NCBI RefSeq assembly: GCF_047511655.1
Contig: NC_133391.1
Span: 134,510,906-134,574,905, forward strand
From: Castor canadensis
Taxonomy: Eukaryota; Chordata; Mammalia; Rodentia; Castoridae
DNA: 64,000 nucleotides
Reading direction: 5' to 3'
Shown here: piece by piece, positions 52,665 through 64,000 of the stretch
Numbering within the stretch: the stretch's first letter is position 1
Layout of the letters: each line of letters begins with the position of its first letter
Notes under the pieces: model-generated
Seen by the model: only the letters and a program-made list of their open reading frames with translations
Databases searched by the model: none
Told to the model about the DNA's origin: nothing
Position numbers and translations under genes: made by a program

Positions 52665-52972
52665 ATTGTTTTTACTGTGGTCATACTGGGGTTTGAACTC
52701 AGGGCTTTGTGCTTGCTAGGCAAGTGCTCTACCACGTGAGTCACACCCTAGTCCCTTTTGCTTCAGTTGTTTTTCAGATAGTCTTGCACTTTCTGCCTGG
52801 GGCTAGCCTTGAACTATGATTCTCTTACCTTCACCTCCCATGTAGCTGGGATTGCAGGCATGAACTATGCCTAGCTTGCTCTGTAACATAGAGTATCACT
52901 AACTTTTTTTGCCTCGCTTGGCCTCATGCTGGGATCTTCCTACCTCTACCTCTCAAGTAGCTGGGATTATAA
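52665..52972 (-). mobile_element. Three-part SINE, B1-B1-ID
   Basis: On the plus strand the order is ID-type unit (52680-52755), antisense B1 (about 52757-52875) and a second antisense B1 (about 52880-52972), each with 'ctgggatt' near its 5' terminus. Confidence 0.85.
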
Positions 52973-54239
52973 ACTTCATGGATTTTTTTAAAGGAAGAAA
53001 TTTAAATGTCAGCATTGAGCACTGCGATATCAAAAAATTCCATGCTTTCCTAAGACCATTTTTGAAGCTGTAGACATACAGATTGTTTTTAAAGGTTTTT
53101 AGTGAACAATTCTTAAATTCATTTTATCATAGTTTCTTTTCATCTTGTCTGACACAACCCCTTTTTAAGAACTCAGCCCCCTTTATCACTTCAAAAAAGA
53201 AAAGAAAAAGGGCATTAATACAAATGGAAGGATTTTCATGCATTTATAAAGGAAGAGCAACATTGCCCTTTCTTTTGTTTTCATTTATTTTTAGACAATA
53301 GAGTTTTCATATGACCTGTAGTATACATATTGACAATCATGTTTGGTAAAAGGAATAAGATTGGATTTTGAAAGAATACATAACTGAGAAGGAAATACAA
53401 AGACCTAGATAGCTACAAATACTGGGAAGGAGAGAGTTAGGCAAAAGAAAGGAGATATAGTCAGGCACAGTTTGTCTAATACTCATGATAATGGGCATCG
53501 TCTACAGCAGCATTTTCAGATCCAAATTAAGAGGTGAACTGTTTGGCAGAGATAAGTTTTGATGAAAGGATCATATTTTTAAAAAGTTCCTACAAACTTA
53601 GCAAAGATAAATCCTATAAAATGTTGCTGTGCAATACTGAAGTATACCTGTGCCAGTAAATTCTTGGAAAATAAAGTAGCATGAATAGTTGTTATAATTT
53701 TGCATATCAGAAAGATGATTGATTAGAGAATGTGTTTATTTGAATAGAATAGAAGTTTCAATCCCAGTTTCACGGGAATGTGTGTGCACATTTGTGGTTT
53801 TAGAACCAGGATGCCTGAAGGGTGGAGCATGCAGAAGGGGTGGTGCTCTGGTACCTTCATCATTAGCCATCACCTTTACCAGCAGGCAATCAGGACACTG
53901 TAAATTTTAGGATGTTGAGCCCTACAAGTGTGGTACAAATACTGGTTGCCCAAATACTTCCAAATCTTCTGGACTACTGAGTTCCCCTTGACCAGCTCCA
54001 GTACCAACTAGGAAACCAACATCCTCTACCACATTCCTTATTGCCAAAATTTCTGAGGACTTATGGGGTTGTTTCTTCTTACTATTCCTGGCCTCTGCTC
54101 TGAATTTTGTTTTGCATGACCTTTCTCCCTACCACTTTGACCCATTCTAGAAATTCACTTTCCCTGATTCTCTCAGAAATCCCAAAGTGCCAATAACCCA
54201 TGACTGAGTGCATAAGCAGACTTGTACCTTGAGGGTAAT
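52973..54239. other. No recognised feature
   Basis: AT-rich. Two short frames (53083-53301 and 53719-53910) have no recognisable domain. Confidence 0.5.
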
Positions 54240-54593
54240 TGCTAAGGACCAGATGTTTGTGTCAACTACCCAATTCATATATTGAAATTCTAACCCCAAA
54301 TGTGATGGTTTTTGGAGATGGAACATTGAGGAAGGAATTAGTTCATGAGAGTAGACCATTCATGAGTAGATTAGTGGCCTTATAAGAAGAGACACATGAG
54401 AGCTTGCTTCCTATCTGTATGTGCACACTAAGAAAAGGCCATGTGAGGATATAATCAGGAAGGGGGCCCACACTGAAAACCTGATCATACTGGCATTTTG
54501 ATCATGAATTTCCAGCCTCCAGAACCATGGGAAATAAATAAGCCATCCAGTTTATGGTGTTTCATATACCAGCCCAAACTGAGACAGTAAAGG
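54240..54593 (+). mobile_element. MaLR LTR (MLT1-type)
   Basis: Colinear with MLT1 LTRs: 'atgtttgtgtca' near the start, 'aatgtgatggtttttggaga' and 'ccttataagaagagacac', then 'ggccatgtgagga', 'ccagcctccagaacca', an AATAAA near 54535 and a gagacagtaaa end. It is probably a solo LTR, since no internal sequence is recognised. The minus-strand frame at 54147-54359 is a shadow. Confidence 0.85.
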
Positions 54594-54687
54594 AATGATT
54601 ACACAGTATCACTGAAAAGACAGCACAATGAATAGAACACTAATCATCACTGATGTCACATTCATTAACAATTTCCTGCCTTTCTGC

Positions 54688-54735
54688 ATTTTTTTTTGCC
54701 AACTATATTCCACTTGAGCCACTCTGCCAGCCTGC
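54688..54735 (-). mobile_element. ID-type SINE fragment
   Basis: A T run is followed by 'ccacttgagccactctgcca', the antisense end of an ID-type unit. The rest is missing. Confidence 0.5.
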
Positions 54736-55497
54736 CAACTAAATTCCTTCATAAGTTTTGCCTGGCCTTTATCTTGTCTTTGGTCGCATTCTTCCTGCTA
54801 CCCTCTAGCACTCAAATTCTCATTAACTTTTTTGTATAATATAATTTAGCATCACGCCTCCTGCTCTTAACTAGGCATATGATTGAGCATGTTTTAATAT
54901 GAAAGGCTTTCTACTGTCAGTGAATGCTATTTCATAGCACAAAAATTTTATGGAGCTCTGCTTGTCTATGAGGCTTTCTACTATGGGTGTCTAAAATTTC
55001 ACAATGTGAAAAACTATTCTCTCACACACAAACAAAAAAATAACCAGCAGAAGTTCTGAAATTTTGATTTTTTAAAATGATCAGTAACTTAGACAAGAGT
55101 GCTTCTCCCTGGTTAGGGGACAAGGCAAGGAATATTTTATGTTCCTTCCTCTAGAACCACAAAATGAACACAATTGATCTTATAGTCTTAATGATACCAA
55201 GCAGAAGTAATTATGCATAAGTTGGATAAAAAAAGAACAATCTATTAGTACAAAAATGTCAATATTGAATTGTATACATTACAATTATATATGTATATAT
55301 ATAATCCATGCTTTTAGTCCAGGCTAAAATTTTAATTTATGATAGGTCAAATCTAACCCCAATTGCCGTAAGTTCTATGTACTTTCTCCTTTGGAATTAT
55401 GTCTGGAATCAAGATAATTCAGAGTCAAATTATTAATTAAAAAGTTTCACAGCCAAGCCATTAGTCATAAATATATAATTAGAAAATAAAAAATGAG

Positions 55498-55590
55498 AAC
55501 TGGGGGCATGGATCAAGTGGTGAAGTGCCTGCTTGCCAGTCCCACTCCCACTCACAAAGAAAGAAAGAAAGAAAGACAAAAGAAAAAAAT
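55498..55590 (+). mobile_element. ID-type SINE
   Basis: A diverged sense ID-type unit ('gcatggatcaagtggtgaag', 'gcctgcttgcc') is followed by a GAAA-rich tail. Confidence 0.7.
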
Positions 55591-55829
55591 CAAAATAGGA
55601 AGATATATTGCTGGAGACATTTTTTTTTTTTTTTACTTACTTTCAGAAAATCTTGATGAACTTTTACTATCCCAGTGTCTCTTCTAAGGAGATATTTTCA
55701 ATGCAAGCTACCTTCTTTTCCTTAAAATCAGTTAATATTACAGATTAATATATAATTAGGTCATTAATTCATGGAACTGAAAAAGAGCCCACTCCTCAGA
55801 CTTCTACAGTGACCTCCAAATCATGGATT

Positions 55830-55930
55830 ATACATACCACAGAAGAAACAGAAGTTTCAGATTAAATGTCTTGCTCAGTGTCCCATGGGGAGCAGGTGCT
55901 AGAGCTGAGCTTTGCTGGAATGGTTTCTTT
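55830..55930 (-). mobile_element. MIR SINE fragment
   Basis: Weak antisense MIR landmarks in order: 'agaagaaacagaagtttcag', 'aaatgtcttgctcagtg' and 'gagctgagctttgc'. Confidence 0.42.
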
Positions 55931-57984
55931 AAAAATTACTGCTTTTTGCTTCTATACCCCAGAAGGAGAGACACTATTTACAGGCTAGAGTATCAGGAGG
56001 TATTCTAGGGGATAAATGTAATCAACATGAATAAGCAGGCCCTTTATTTATGAGATGCACAAAATTATTGATGTGTAATTTGGACAGAAAGCATTACTAA
56101 AAGTATATTTTAGTTTGTTCCTGCTCCCAGTTTTATGTGGGATTTCTGCCTTCTGCATCCATTTCTGGGCTCCTCTTGGGGTAGAGACTTTTACTAATGG
56201 GAAAAGCAGAGAAAAAATTGAAAGAAATCCAAGAGGCTGGGTTGATTTACACAAGAGCTGAGAAAAAGTGTGTAGGGGGAGTAAAGGAGTGAAGACGAAG
56301 AAAGAAAGCAAAAAGCTTTATGGGTTTGGTATTAGGCAGAATATATTTTGCTAAAAGTAGTAAGTGAGGAGAAAAGAATAAAGATCCTAGAGAGGCCTCG
56401 ATGAGACAGAATTTGATAGTAGAAGACCAGGAGTTGAGTTGCTTTGTGTCATGAATTAGATAAACAAAGAACAAAAGTCTTTTAAATTATTTCCTGTTTC
56501 TTTACTGGACTTTTTCCTTGAGTGAGACACCTTGGTAAGGCTTGGTCACTTGTAGCTCTGGGTTTATTTGGATCCAAGTTGGAGGAAAGATAAATGGTTC
56601 CTTTAGATTGATTCATTTCAAGAAAATTTGGGCTGGCTTCATGGTCATATGGTCAGCACAGTGGCAGAGGACCTTGAGCTCAGAAGTACCTTATGTGTTG
56701 CCAGTCATTGTGCTGAAATTATTACTAATTTTATCTGTGAATTTGTTATTTGTAAGCAAAATCCCGTGGGACAAGGGAGAACGGATAGGGACCTTGGTCT
56801 GGGTAAAGGGGAGGGGTAGGTTGGAGGCAGATTGCATCTGAGAGCAGGGTCTGGTCAAGGTTATCCAATAGGGTACAGCACAGCAGGTTCTCTCTTGATC
56901 CAAGCACTGAGAGATTTCTGGTATAAATCATTAAAGACCTTTGGGGTTGTCTGTCTGTGCTGAATTGGGCTAGTAGGGAGAGTTGCCTGACTGGACTTCC
57001 TCATAGCAGCTAGTGGGAGGGGAACAATAGCAGAAGGGGACCCATGGGAGTGCACCACATACTCTGTGTCACAGGGCTGGGTTCCCAGCCCCTGGAAATG
57101 AGGAGTGGGAGTAGGTAGAGTATGTTTGTTCTCTCTTGGCAAGGATTCCTGTGGCTTAGATTGCTCCCTTGATCGTTTTATGTTTGTAGGAACGCACTCT
57201 TCATGCTTCCAACCTTCATGAGTCTAACTTGTGTTTGTCCCTTCTGGTCAACTCAGAGGACCTCCAGGGATAAACCTCTCAATATAAATGGGATAATTTT
57301 GATGATTTGTATTCAAAATTGGCACTGAAAAATATAAAGATGGATGTTAAAATTCATGTTATTAAATTTTTAGTTTGTCTTTACTTAGGATAACACTGAA
57401 TAGTTAATAAAAACATGTCAAGTTGAGAGATTTTCAGAAGAAAGGAAAGTGCTTTCTACTTTAGTACCATTAATGACAACTTTTTCTTGCTTGAACAAAG
57501 GCACTGAGTTTTTAATTTTGCACTGGAACCAACAAATTGTGTAGGTAGTCTTGAGGAAGGAAGTTTGTAAGGTATAATTGGCACAAGTTGAGAGAGTGTT
57601 GTCTGAAACTGATTTAGGTATAAGGTATTAATGGAGTCAACATGCTTGGCTGATGGAAATGACGGGATTACTTTGGGTGAATAAAATGCTACAGAACATA
57701 ACATCTTCCCTGAGATCTAAGTAGGGCAGGTTATAGTGCAAACCATGTCTTTCTACAATGCATTCATTAGAACTTCGTATTTCTTGGGAAATGAACCACT
57801 CTATCCATGGAAGCATGGCTTGTTGCTTGAGTATAGGTGCCATTTGAGTATGTTGGTACATACTGAATTTTCCCAAGACCTTTACTTCTTCACAAAGCAG
57901 CACCAAGTCTAAGGAGCATGGTGTTTGTGGGGTTGTCTGCAACACTTGTGTTCTACTTTCCATAATGTAAACTGTAACTGTAAA
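55931..57984. other. Unassigned, with a cluster of minus-strand frames
   Basis: Minus-strand frames at 56691-56903, 56861-57142, 57456-57704 and 57637-57963 (70-108 codons) lie close together in different phases, in DNA less AT-rich than its surroundings. They could be a decayed retroelement or chance; no motif was recognised. Confidence 0.35.
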
Positions 57985-58350
57985 GTGGCAGGTTAGGGAT
58001 TACATTTCCCAGTGCCTTTGCAGCTAGGTGCAATCATATGATTAGTTCTGCCTAATAGAAAATAAATGAATGAAACCAGATCTGTTATTTCAGTCAAAGG
58101 TGTTTGAGAAGTAGCCACCATCTTTTTGCTTTATTTTATTCATCTGTAGGTCAGGCACAGAGGAATTTAAGAGTTAGAGAATGGGAGAACCACAAGATAA
58201 AAGAAACCTCAGTTCCTCAATCAACTCACAGAAGGGAGCTTCCTGGAACATGCTCATAGGACTTGAACACATAATATCCATGAGAAAACTTCCTGTGTGA
58301 ACCTCTGAAATTGGAAGGTTTGTTGTTATGAGAACTAGCTGACTCTAACA
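57985..58350 (+). mobile_element. Ancient LTR-like interspersed repeat
   Basis: Landmarks of an old LTR-type repeat appear in order: 'acatttcccagtgcctttgc', 'tcatatgattagttctgc', 'agaatgggagaaccacaaga' and 'cttcctggaaca'. The family name is not certain. Confidence 0.45.
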
Positions 58351-58411
58351 GTTTTCCCCAAAATCAGTAATAGACTGATTCAAGTGTTTCAAATAATCTT
58401 AAAAAAAAAAT

Positions 58412-58560
58412 CTATATTTCTATTTTACAACTGAGGAAATAGAGATATTAGAAGTCAATTACTTTTTCACATAAATGCAAATATTTGGTCACAGAATCAG
58501 AAGCAGAGGCCTAAGCTCCTGTCTTCTGACTTAGCTCATCTTCTACTTTGTTGGTGATAA
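58412..58560 (-). mobile_element. MIR SINE fragment
   Basis: Antisense MIR landmarks: 'attttacaactgaggaaat', 'agaagtcaattac' and 'cagaggcctaagctcctgtc'. Confidence 0.6.
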
Positions 58561-61500
58561 ATTCTAAAATACATTCTTACTGTAAATATTTATTTCTGCC
58601 ATTTCATAAGTTTTACTAGATAGAGCCTACAATAACATTCTTTCCTTAAAAATACGAATAGAATTAAGCTAACAAATAAATAGATTTTGTGATGCTGTAT
58701 TGAGTGTTTTATGTTAATCATAAAATTAATCTCTTTTAAATATAATTTTAAGGGTTTCATGAAATATTTTTTACTATGCACGTTTAATTATAAATGAAAA
58801 TCAGAGGAGAGCTTGGTTTACTTGCCAGAAAATTCCTTTATAAAAAACTTTGTTAGAACATATTTATTAATTTTTCCCAAATGAAAATAAATGTCAGTTA
58901 TGAATGCTGTCATTTAAAATTAAATGGCATTTTTTAGAGCATGTAAAGAAATTTCTATGAACTTCATCACCAAAAACCATGCTACTTCAAACAAAGGAGT
59001 TAGATCAGAAAAACAAAAACAAAAACATAAGAGAAAGAATGTGGATGTTTTCTTTCTCTCTCACCCAAGTATTACCAAGCTAAACTGTTTGGCTTCTGAC
59101 ATCAGAAGAAATGGGGTATGTCCTGGTTGGGATGGCCATAGATTGAAGTTTTTGTTCTCAGTTTAAAAAAATGAATGAGAAAAGGGCAGAACAAGTCCTG
59201 TGCTTCTAAGTTTTGGGCAAAAATCTTGATCAAAATATAATTTTTGTAGAAAGAGAACATAATATACATGCTAAGACATGTGGAGAAAAATATTTTATGT
59301 GGGAAATAGTGACACACAGCACATGTTGAGAGTAGTTCTCTTTGGGGAGAAGGATTAGGAGGTTTTAAACTTCTGTGTTGAGTATTTCTATAATAATAGA
59401 ATTTAGAAATTAATAATTGCTTATATAAACACACAAAACTGGATTTAGGTGCAGAGACCTGAATCAGACCATTCATCATGTCAGTTCTACAAAGAATTGA
59501 TTAAAAGATTTGAAAAATCTCCTTCATCTTATAGCTAAGGAAACTGTGAGACAATGTTGTAAGGGATAAAGGTATCCATGTTAGAGAGTTAGATAAAACA
59601 GCGACACATTGAGGCTTCTACAAAAATAAAAATTTGTTCTCATTGTATTTGTGATGTGGGTATATTATCCTTTTTACTGAAATCTTTTGGTTAGTCAAAC
59701 TTTCTTATAGCTATTTTCACAGTTAACACTGGTTTTACTACATTCTTGGAATGGGGGTGGAGATAGAAACAGGAAGGAGGAGTATTAACTGGGAGAGAAA
59801 GCATTCCTCAAGGCAGGCCATGATCTGCAGAAATATCTCAGGAGTGTCTCTCCAAAGCACTCCTGTTCTTAATTTTGGTTGAAACCATGCACATCCTTTG
59901 ATGTACTGGGTCTAGTAATACACACCTTCTTCCTTTCCAGCCAGCCATATGAACTTATTTACATCACAAACCTCTGCCAGAGGCCAGGAAGGAGATGTGT
60001 ACAATAATTCCAAACATGGCCAGAAAAGGAAGTGTCTCAGTGGTTTTCATAAAAGTCAATGACACCTATCAGATGGCATTAGAAATATTTAGGAAGGACT
60101 ATTCACAATTTCTTCAAATTGACATGATAGTACCTGCCTAAAGTGAAATTGCACATTACTGGATGGTCTTTTAAACATTCATCCAAAGTCATGCAGTCAG
60201 AAAGATAGTTTCAACTGCCCAGAAAAACAGATGTTAAGTAGTGATTGTGCTTTGATTTAGAAATGAAGTCAAGGGTCTTCTATTGCTTTTGAGTAAGTCA
60301 AGCTGTCTGAAAAGCAAAACAATTTAAATGAAAAACATTCTTTTTGTATTGTGGATTTTTCCCCTTCATAACTCACATTGTGTTGTCTCTGTGTACAATG
60401 CTCTGCCTTAACTAGAAAGAAAATTTAAAAATAGACATTGTACATAAAATCACCAGTAGGTATAATAGTGTACCATTGGACTCCACCTACTTTGTTATAT
60501 TATACTGGAAGGAAACTATTAATTATATAAACATCTCTATCTGGGTAGGCAAGCATAATGTTATTTATTACCTGTTCAATTTATACATTAAACAACAATA
60601 AATATGCCATTTCATTATATATTGCTGGCTCCATTTTCTTTAAACAAAGACTTTTTTGATTCTCAAAATAGTACTGCCTTTTAAATTTCGCCACTAATAC
60701 TTATGTGATGAATTCCAATGTGCAATAGCACTAGGAAGTACCTTGCTATAAAAGCATGTATTTTTGCTCAGAGGTTTTAATAAGTCTTAGGATAAAGCCT
60801 CCAAAATGCTGTTTAATCTGTTCCCTACAATATATCAATCCAACAGCATGGAACATCGTCATTCACTCTCTCTACATATAGAGATTGCCATTTGGTTTTC
60901 CTAAAGGAGAGCAAAAGTTTCACTTGGCATTCTTTCCTCAGTTTCAAGTACAGTGACCTTTGCTCATTGTTTGAGGGCAGCCCAACCTCATGATTAAAAT
61001 GACAAACAATTTTCAAGAATGTAGGACTAATGTCTTGTTCCAACATTGACTACCCAAGAGAGTTTGGTCAATTCATATGTGTATGTATATGTACATGTTG
61101 TATGAGTGCATTTGTATCCTTAGAAGAGTGATAGAGATTTACATAACATACTGATTTTAAAGTATCAGTTAATTTTTAAGTATAATATATTCTCCATGAG
61201 TATACAAATCTCTGAGGTACAATTTAGTCCAATAATGTTTGGACTAAATTGCAAAGCACTGACAGCCAAAATCCTGTTTACCAAGACTTAGGCTATTTCT
61301 CACGTGTTTCAAACAATATTCCATATTTTAAAAAAATGAATTAGAGCATTTCCTTAGAGACTATATTAATTGGACTTTCTAAAAATTGAAAACCAAAAAT
61401 TTAAAATAATCAGCTGAATATTTCCAAATACCCAGATGTTTGGCATTATACAGCTAAAATGCTTGGGTATTTTTGTACAGAACCCTTCATCCCATTGTTT

Positions 61501-62049
61501 GAAGTAGGTAGCGATGGTCTATGTCAACTATGAAAATAAGCATGGGGCCAGGATTTGTCCAGAGTTTATAAGTGATCATTGTGTGCTCAAAGGAATCAGG
61601 CAATGTGCTTAATGGAAATCAGGTGTCATGCCCTAGAGACATGAAGTAGATTCTCCTCATCTCTAAAACATGGGAATTTATGTTTGGAGGGAACACAAAA
61701 TCCTATTGTTGCCCATAGATAGTAGTATTTTATTGAATTAGTTTCCATTAAATGAGGAAATATATGATGATTTTTCTTCTTTTTAAAAAACTCTCTTTTT
61801 TTTTAAACAGCTGTCTTCCTCCCTTTGTGTCTTCCCTTCATCAACTTTCACTGGATATTTCTGCTCTATTCCCTCTTCTAAACTTAGAGAACCAATCATG
61901 GTCTGTTTCCTCAATGTCCAACTTAAGGCTCTTTTCAAGAACTTAAGCTGATTATTTTATTCACATTATTGTATCACCTTTTCTAGTTAAGTTTTAATTA
62001 TGATAATGTCTATATCAGCTTTCAGACAAGTTATGCAATAGAACTGGAA
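58561..62049. other. No recognised gene
   Basis: About 3.5 kb of AT-rich DNA. The longest frame (minus 59102-59479, 125 codons) has no recognisable domain, and its hydrophobic, aromatic-rich make-up is typical of chance frames in AT-rich DNA. A perfect hairpin lies at 61220-61251. Confidence 0.5.
61220..61251. repeat. Perfect 13 bp inverted repeat, 6-base loop
   Basis: caatttagtccaa at 61220-61232 pairs fully with ttggactaaattg at 61239-61251, around the loop taatgt. Confidence 0.97.
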
Positions 62050-62170
62050 AATTACAGGACTGACAGTCAAAATATTTGGGTCAACTCACCTTAAGATTCC
62101 ACCTTCCAGATATTCAGTGTGCTCATCTATAAAATAGAAACACTTATACCATCTTTACCTCTTCAGTTGT
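62050..62170 (+). mobile_element. MIR SINE fragment
   Basis: The second half of MIR is visible: 'gtgctcatctataaaatag', then 'acttataccatctttacctc' and 'ttgtaatgga'. Confidence 0.58.
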
Positions 62171-63289
62171 AATGGATACATTTTGGGATTATCTGCTTAA
62201 CTTGCTAAAACCAAGCTGCTATGGAATTGTTCCTCATTCACAGGTGGCTGTGGTGAGTGTGTTCGTAGTCATGGCCTCACCTTAGTGGCTCAAGCCAATT
62301 GAGTCAGGGGAGCATACCTCTAAACTCTCAGGAATTTGGAGTTGAAACTGAGTAACTATCATTCAATTGGGCTGATCAGTTTAAGAAATAAATTAGCAAG
62401 GATTTGATGACCAAGTTGGGACCAATGGAGGAGCTTCACAGAGAAGAACAGAGCAAGAGTTGGAAAGTAGTACTCTCAGTTCCTCCTGCCTTCCAGATTC
62501 AGGTTACATCCTTTCTGGAGGCTGATTACCCTTTGGGTTCTGTAGGCTGGTAATGGTAAAGATAAGGATGATAATGATAAAATGCATTTTTCTCTGAAAA
62601 TTTGCATAGATTTCTGTTACTTGTAACTAAGATGCTTGATTAAGCCAGCACAGATGTGCAATTAGGATGAAATCACATAATATTTAAAAAGCATATAGAA
62701 TTATATAAATATTATCTATAATTATTATTAGAAAATTTCCTAATCTAAAAAGGTGAACATAAGCTATAACAGAGTAGTAGGTACTTGGAGGCAGATAGGT
62801 TAGAATCTCTTCAAGGTGATGAATATATAGGATTACTCTACTCTCTTAAGTCCATTTTGGTTTTAGTCCAGCAATGAAGTAAGAAGTGAAAATTAATTTT
62901 GCTTAGAGTGGAGGAAAGTAGTCCTGAAAAATTGGGGAATGCCTAATTTAACATTTTAAGACAATAATTTATGTCCTCTATTATTAAAAGTGATTTACAA
63001 AAATCCAAAACCAGAATAACCTGAGAGAATTAGTAAAGATTTTAAGTCTTTATACATAAAACAAATTGATTAGTGGAACTGAAATTAGTAATTAAGAAAT
63101 AGAAGCATAATTATAACTAACAAGTATACTTTTTATTATTGTACTTGTCTATGACATACATGTTTATGTCAATAGTGTCCAGTCTGAGGGTCAAAACTTC
63201 CTGGCCTAAAGGCATTGTGTGACAAAGAGGATTCAAGGAAAAAAAAATCCTTAAATCCATATATGTACACTAGGTGTTATGCAATCAAT
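62171..63289. other. No recognised feature
   Basis: AT-rich sequence without long frames. Confidence 0.5.
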
Positions 63290-63510
63290 ACTTTATTTTG
63301 TATACATTAGCCAATAGCTAATATTCATTATTTACATGAGTTATGCAATTTAATTCTCCTAATCAGACAAGATAGCAACTCCATGTTATAAATAAGGTAT
63401 CTGGGACCTAGATTGAATTAGTAACAAGTTCAATGTTGAACAGCTAGTAAGTGGCACAACTGATATGTGCTCAACAATATGACTCCTGAGCTCTTCACTG
63501 CCAAGATGTA
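63290..63510 (-). mobile_element. MIR SINE
   Basis: Near full-length antisense MIR: 'gcaatttaattctcctaatc', 'ttataaataaggtatctggg', 'aacagctagtaagtggcaca' and 'gactcctgagctcttcactg'. Confidence 0.75.
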
Positions 63511-64000
63511 TTACTTTCGGCATAAAAATTGTTGAGATTTAACCATGTGATATTGCCATTTTTGGTCAAGAACACTCAGTAAGATTTTGTGATTCAATCT
63601 CATTAAGTCTTAACTATTAGCTTATTTTTAAAGAAGTGAATTTAATTATTTAGCGATATGTAATTTCTCATAATGCCTAGATTTAAAATACATCTACTGT
63701 CTTATTTGGATTTCCTTTAAAATTAAAGCTGGTGACAACAATTAAGTGCTTCGGCTTCATTTTAAGATATAATTCCATGATAGCAAGAGTAGGAGAAAAG
63801 GTGAAATGAACCATAATTAGAGAGAAAAAGAAACAGAGTTGGACCCCTGTCTACTCAGATCTGCATCTGTAGGTTTAACTGACTATGAAGACAATTGAAA
63901 ATATTTAGAGAAAAAACTACATCTGTACTGAATGTGCATAGACATTTTTCTTGTCATTATTCCCTAAACAATACAACAATTGCATAGTCCATATTAGGTA
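63511..64000. other. No recognised feature
   Basis: AT-rich sequence to the window edge. Confidence 0.5.

Noticed and set aside
59102..59479. 125-codon minus-strand frame
   Set aside because: Its composition is as expected from AT-rich noncoding DNA, with no motif and no repeat support.

Overview
The window is mammalian nuclear DNA from a rodent. The clearest sign is a set of SINEs that join 7SL-derived B1-type monomers to a tRNA-derived ID-type unit. No muroid B2 or B4 elements were recognised. From memory of such repeats, a non-muroid rodent fits best and a castorimorph such as beaver (Castor) is the likeliest, but the species is an inference. I found no host protein-coding exon, no stand-alone tRNA or rRNA gene and no CRISPR array. 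Nearly all open frames lie in, or antisense to, transposable elements.

Layout. From 1.5 to 10.1 kb lies an ancient minus-strand L1 (3' UTR to 5' end), broken by a plus-strand L1 3' end, a younger minus-strand L1, a tiny A-tailed L1 scrap and a SINE. From 10.2 to 19.1 kb is mostly unassigned sequence with a MIR, a retroposed-looking 468 bp block and a SINE with a clean target duplication. From 19.1 to 21.9 kb is an ancient plus-strand L1M/HAL1-like element carrying two insertions. From 22.2 to 34.5 kb an older plus-strand L1 is split by a full-length younger L1 (25278-32600), which is itself hit by an ID SINE.

From 32.6 to 36.1 kb a segment of the older L1 reappears in inverted orientation at very high identity, capped by two L1 5' UTR pieces in opposite orientations. 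From 36 to 43 kb are further L1 pieces, ID and B1-ID SINEs and a terminal-inverted-repeat element. From 43.9 to 47.6 kb is a decayed class III (ERV-L type) retroviral internal region, split by a second copy of the young L1 family. From 48 to 64 kb is mostly unassigned AT-rich DNA with MIRs, a MaLR (MLT1-type) LTR and another LTR-like repeat.

The best-preserved element is the L1 at 25278-32600. It has an intact start with a YY1-type site, a GC-rich 5' UTR with diverged tandem units, recognisable ORF1 and ORF2, a G-rich 3' UTR tract, a 13 bp target duplication and a short apparent 3' transduction. It is dead: ORF1 and ORF2 carry nonsense and frameshift lesions, and two reverse transcriptase active-site aspartates are replaced. 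I see no new functional system. The most notable items are the inverted L1 duplication, the tandem 5' UTR with long antisense frames, the 3' transduction, and a recurrent three-part B1-B1-ID SINE.
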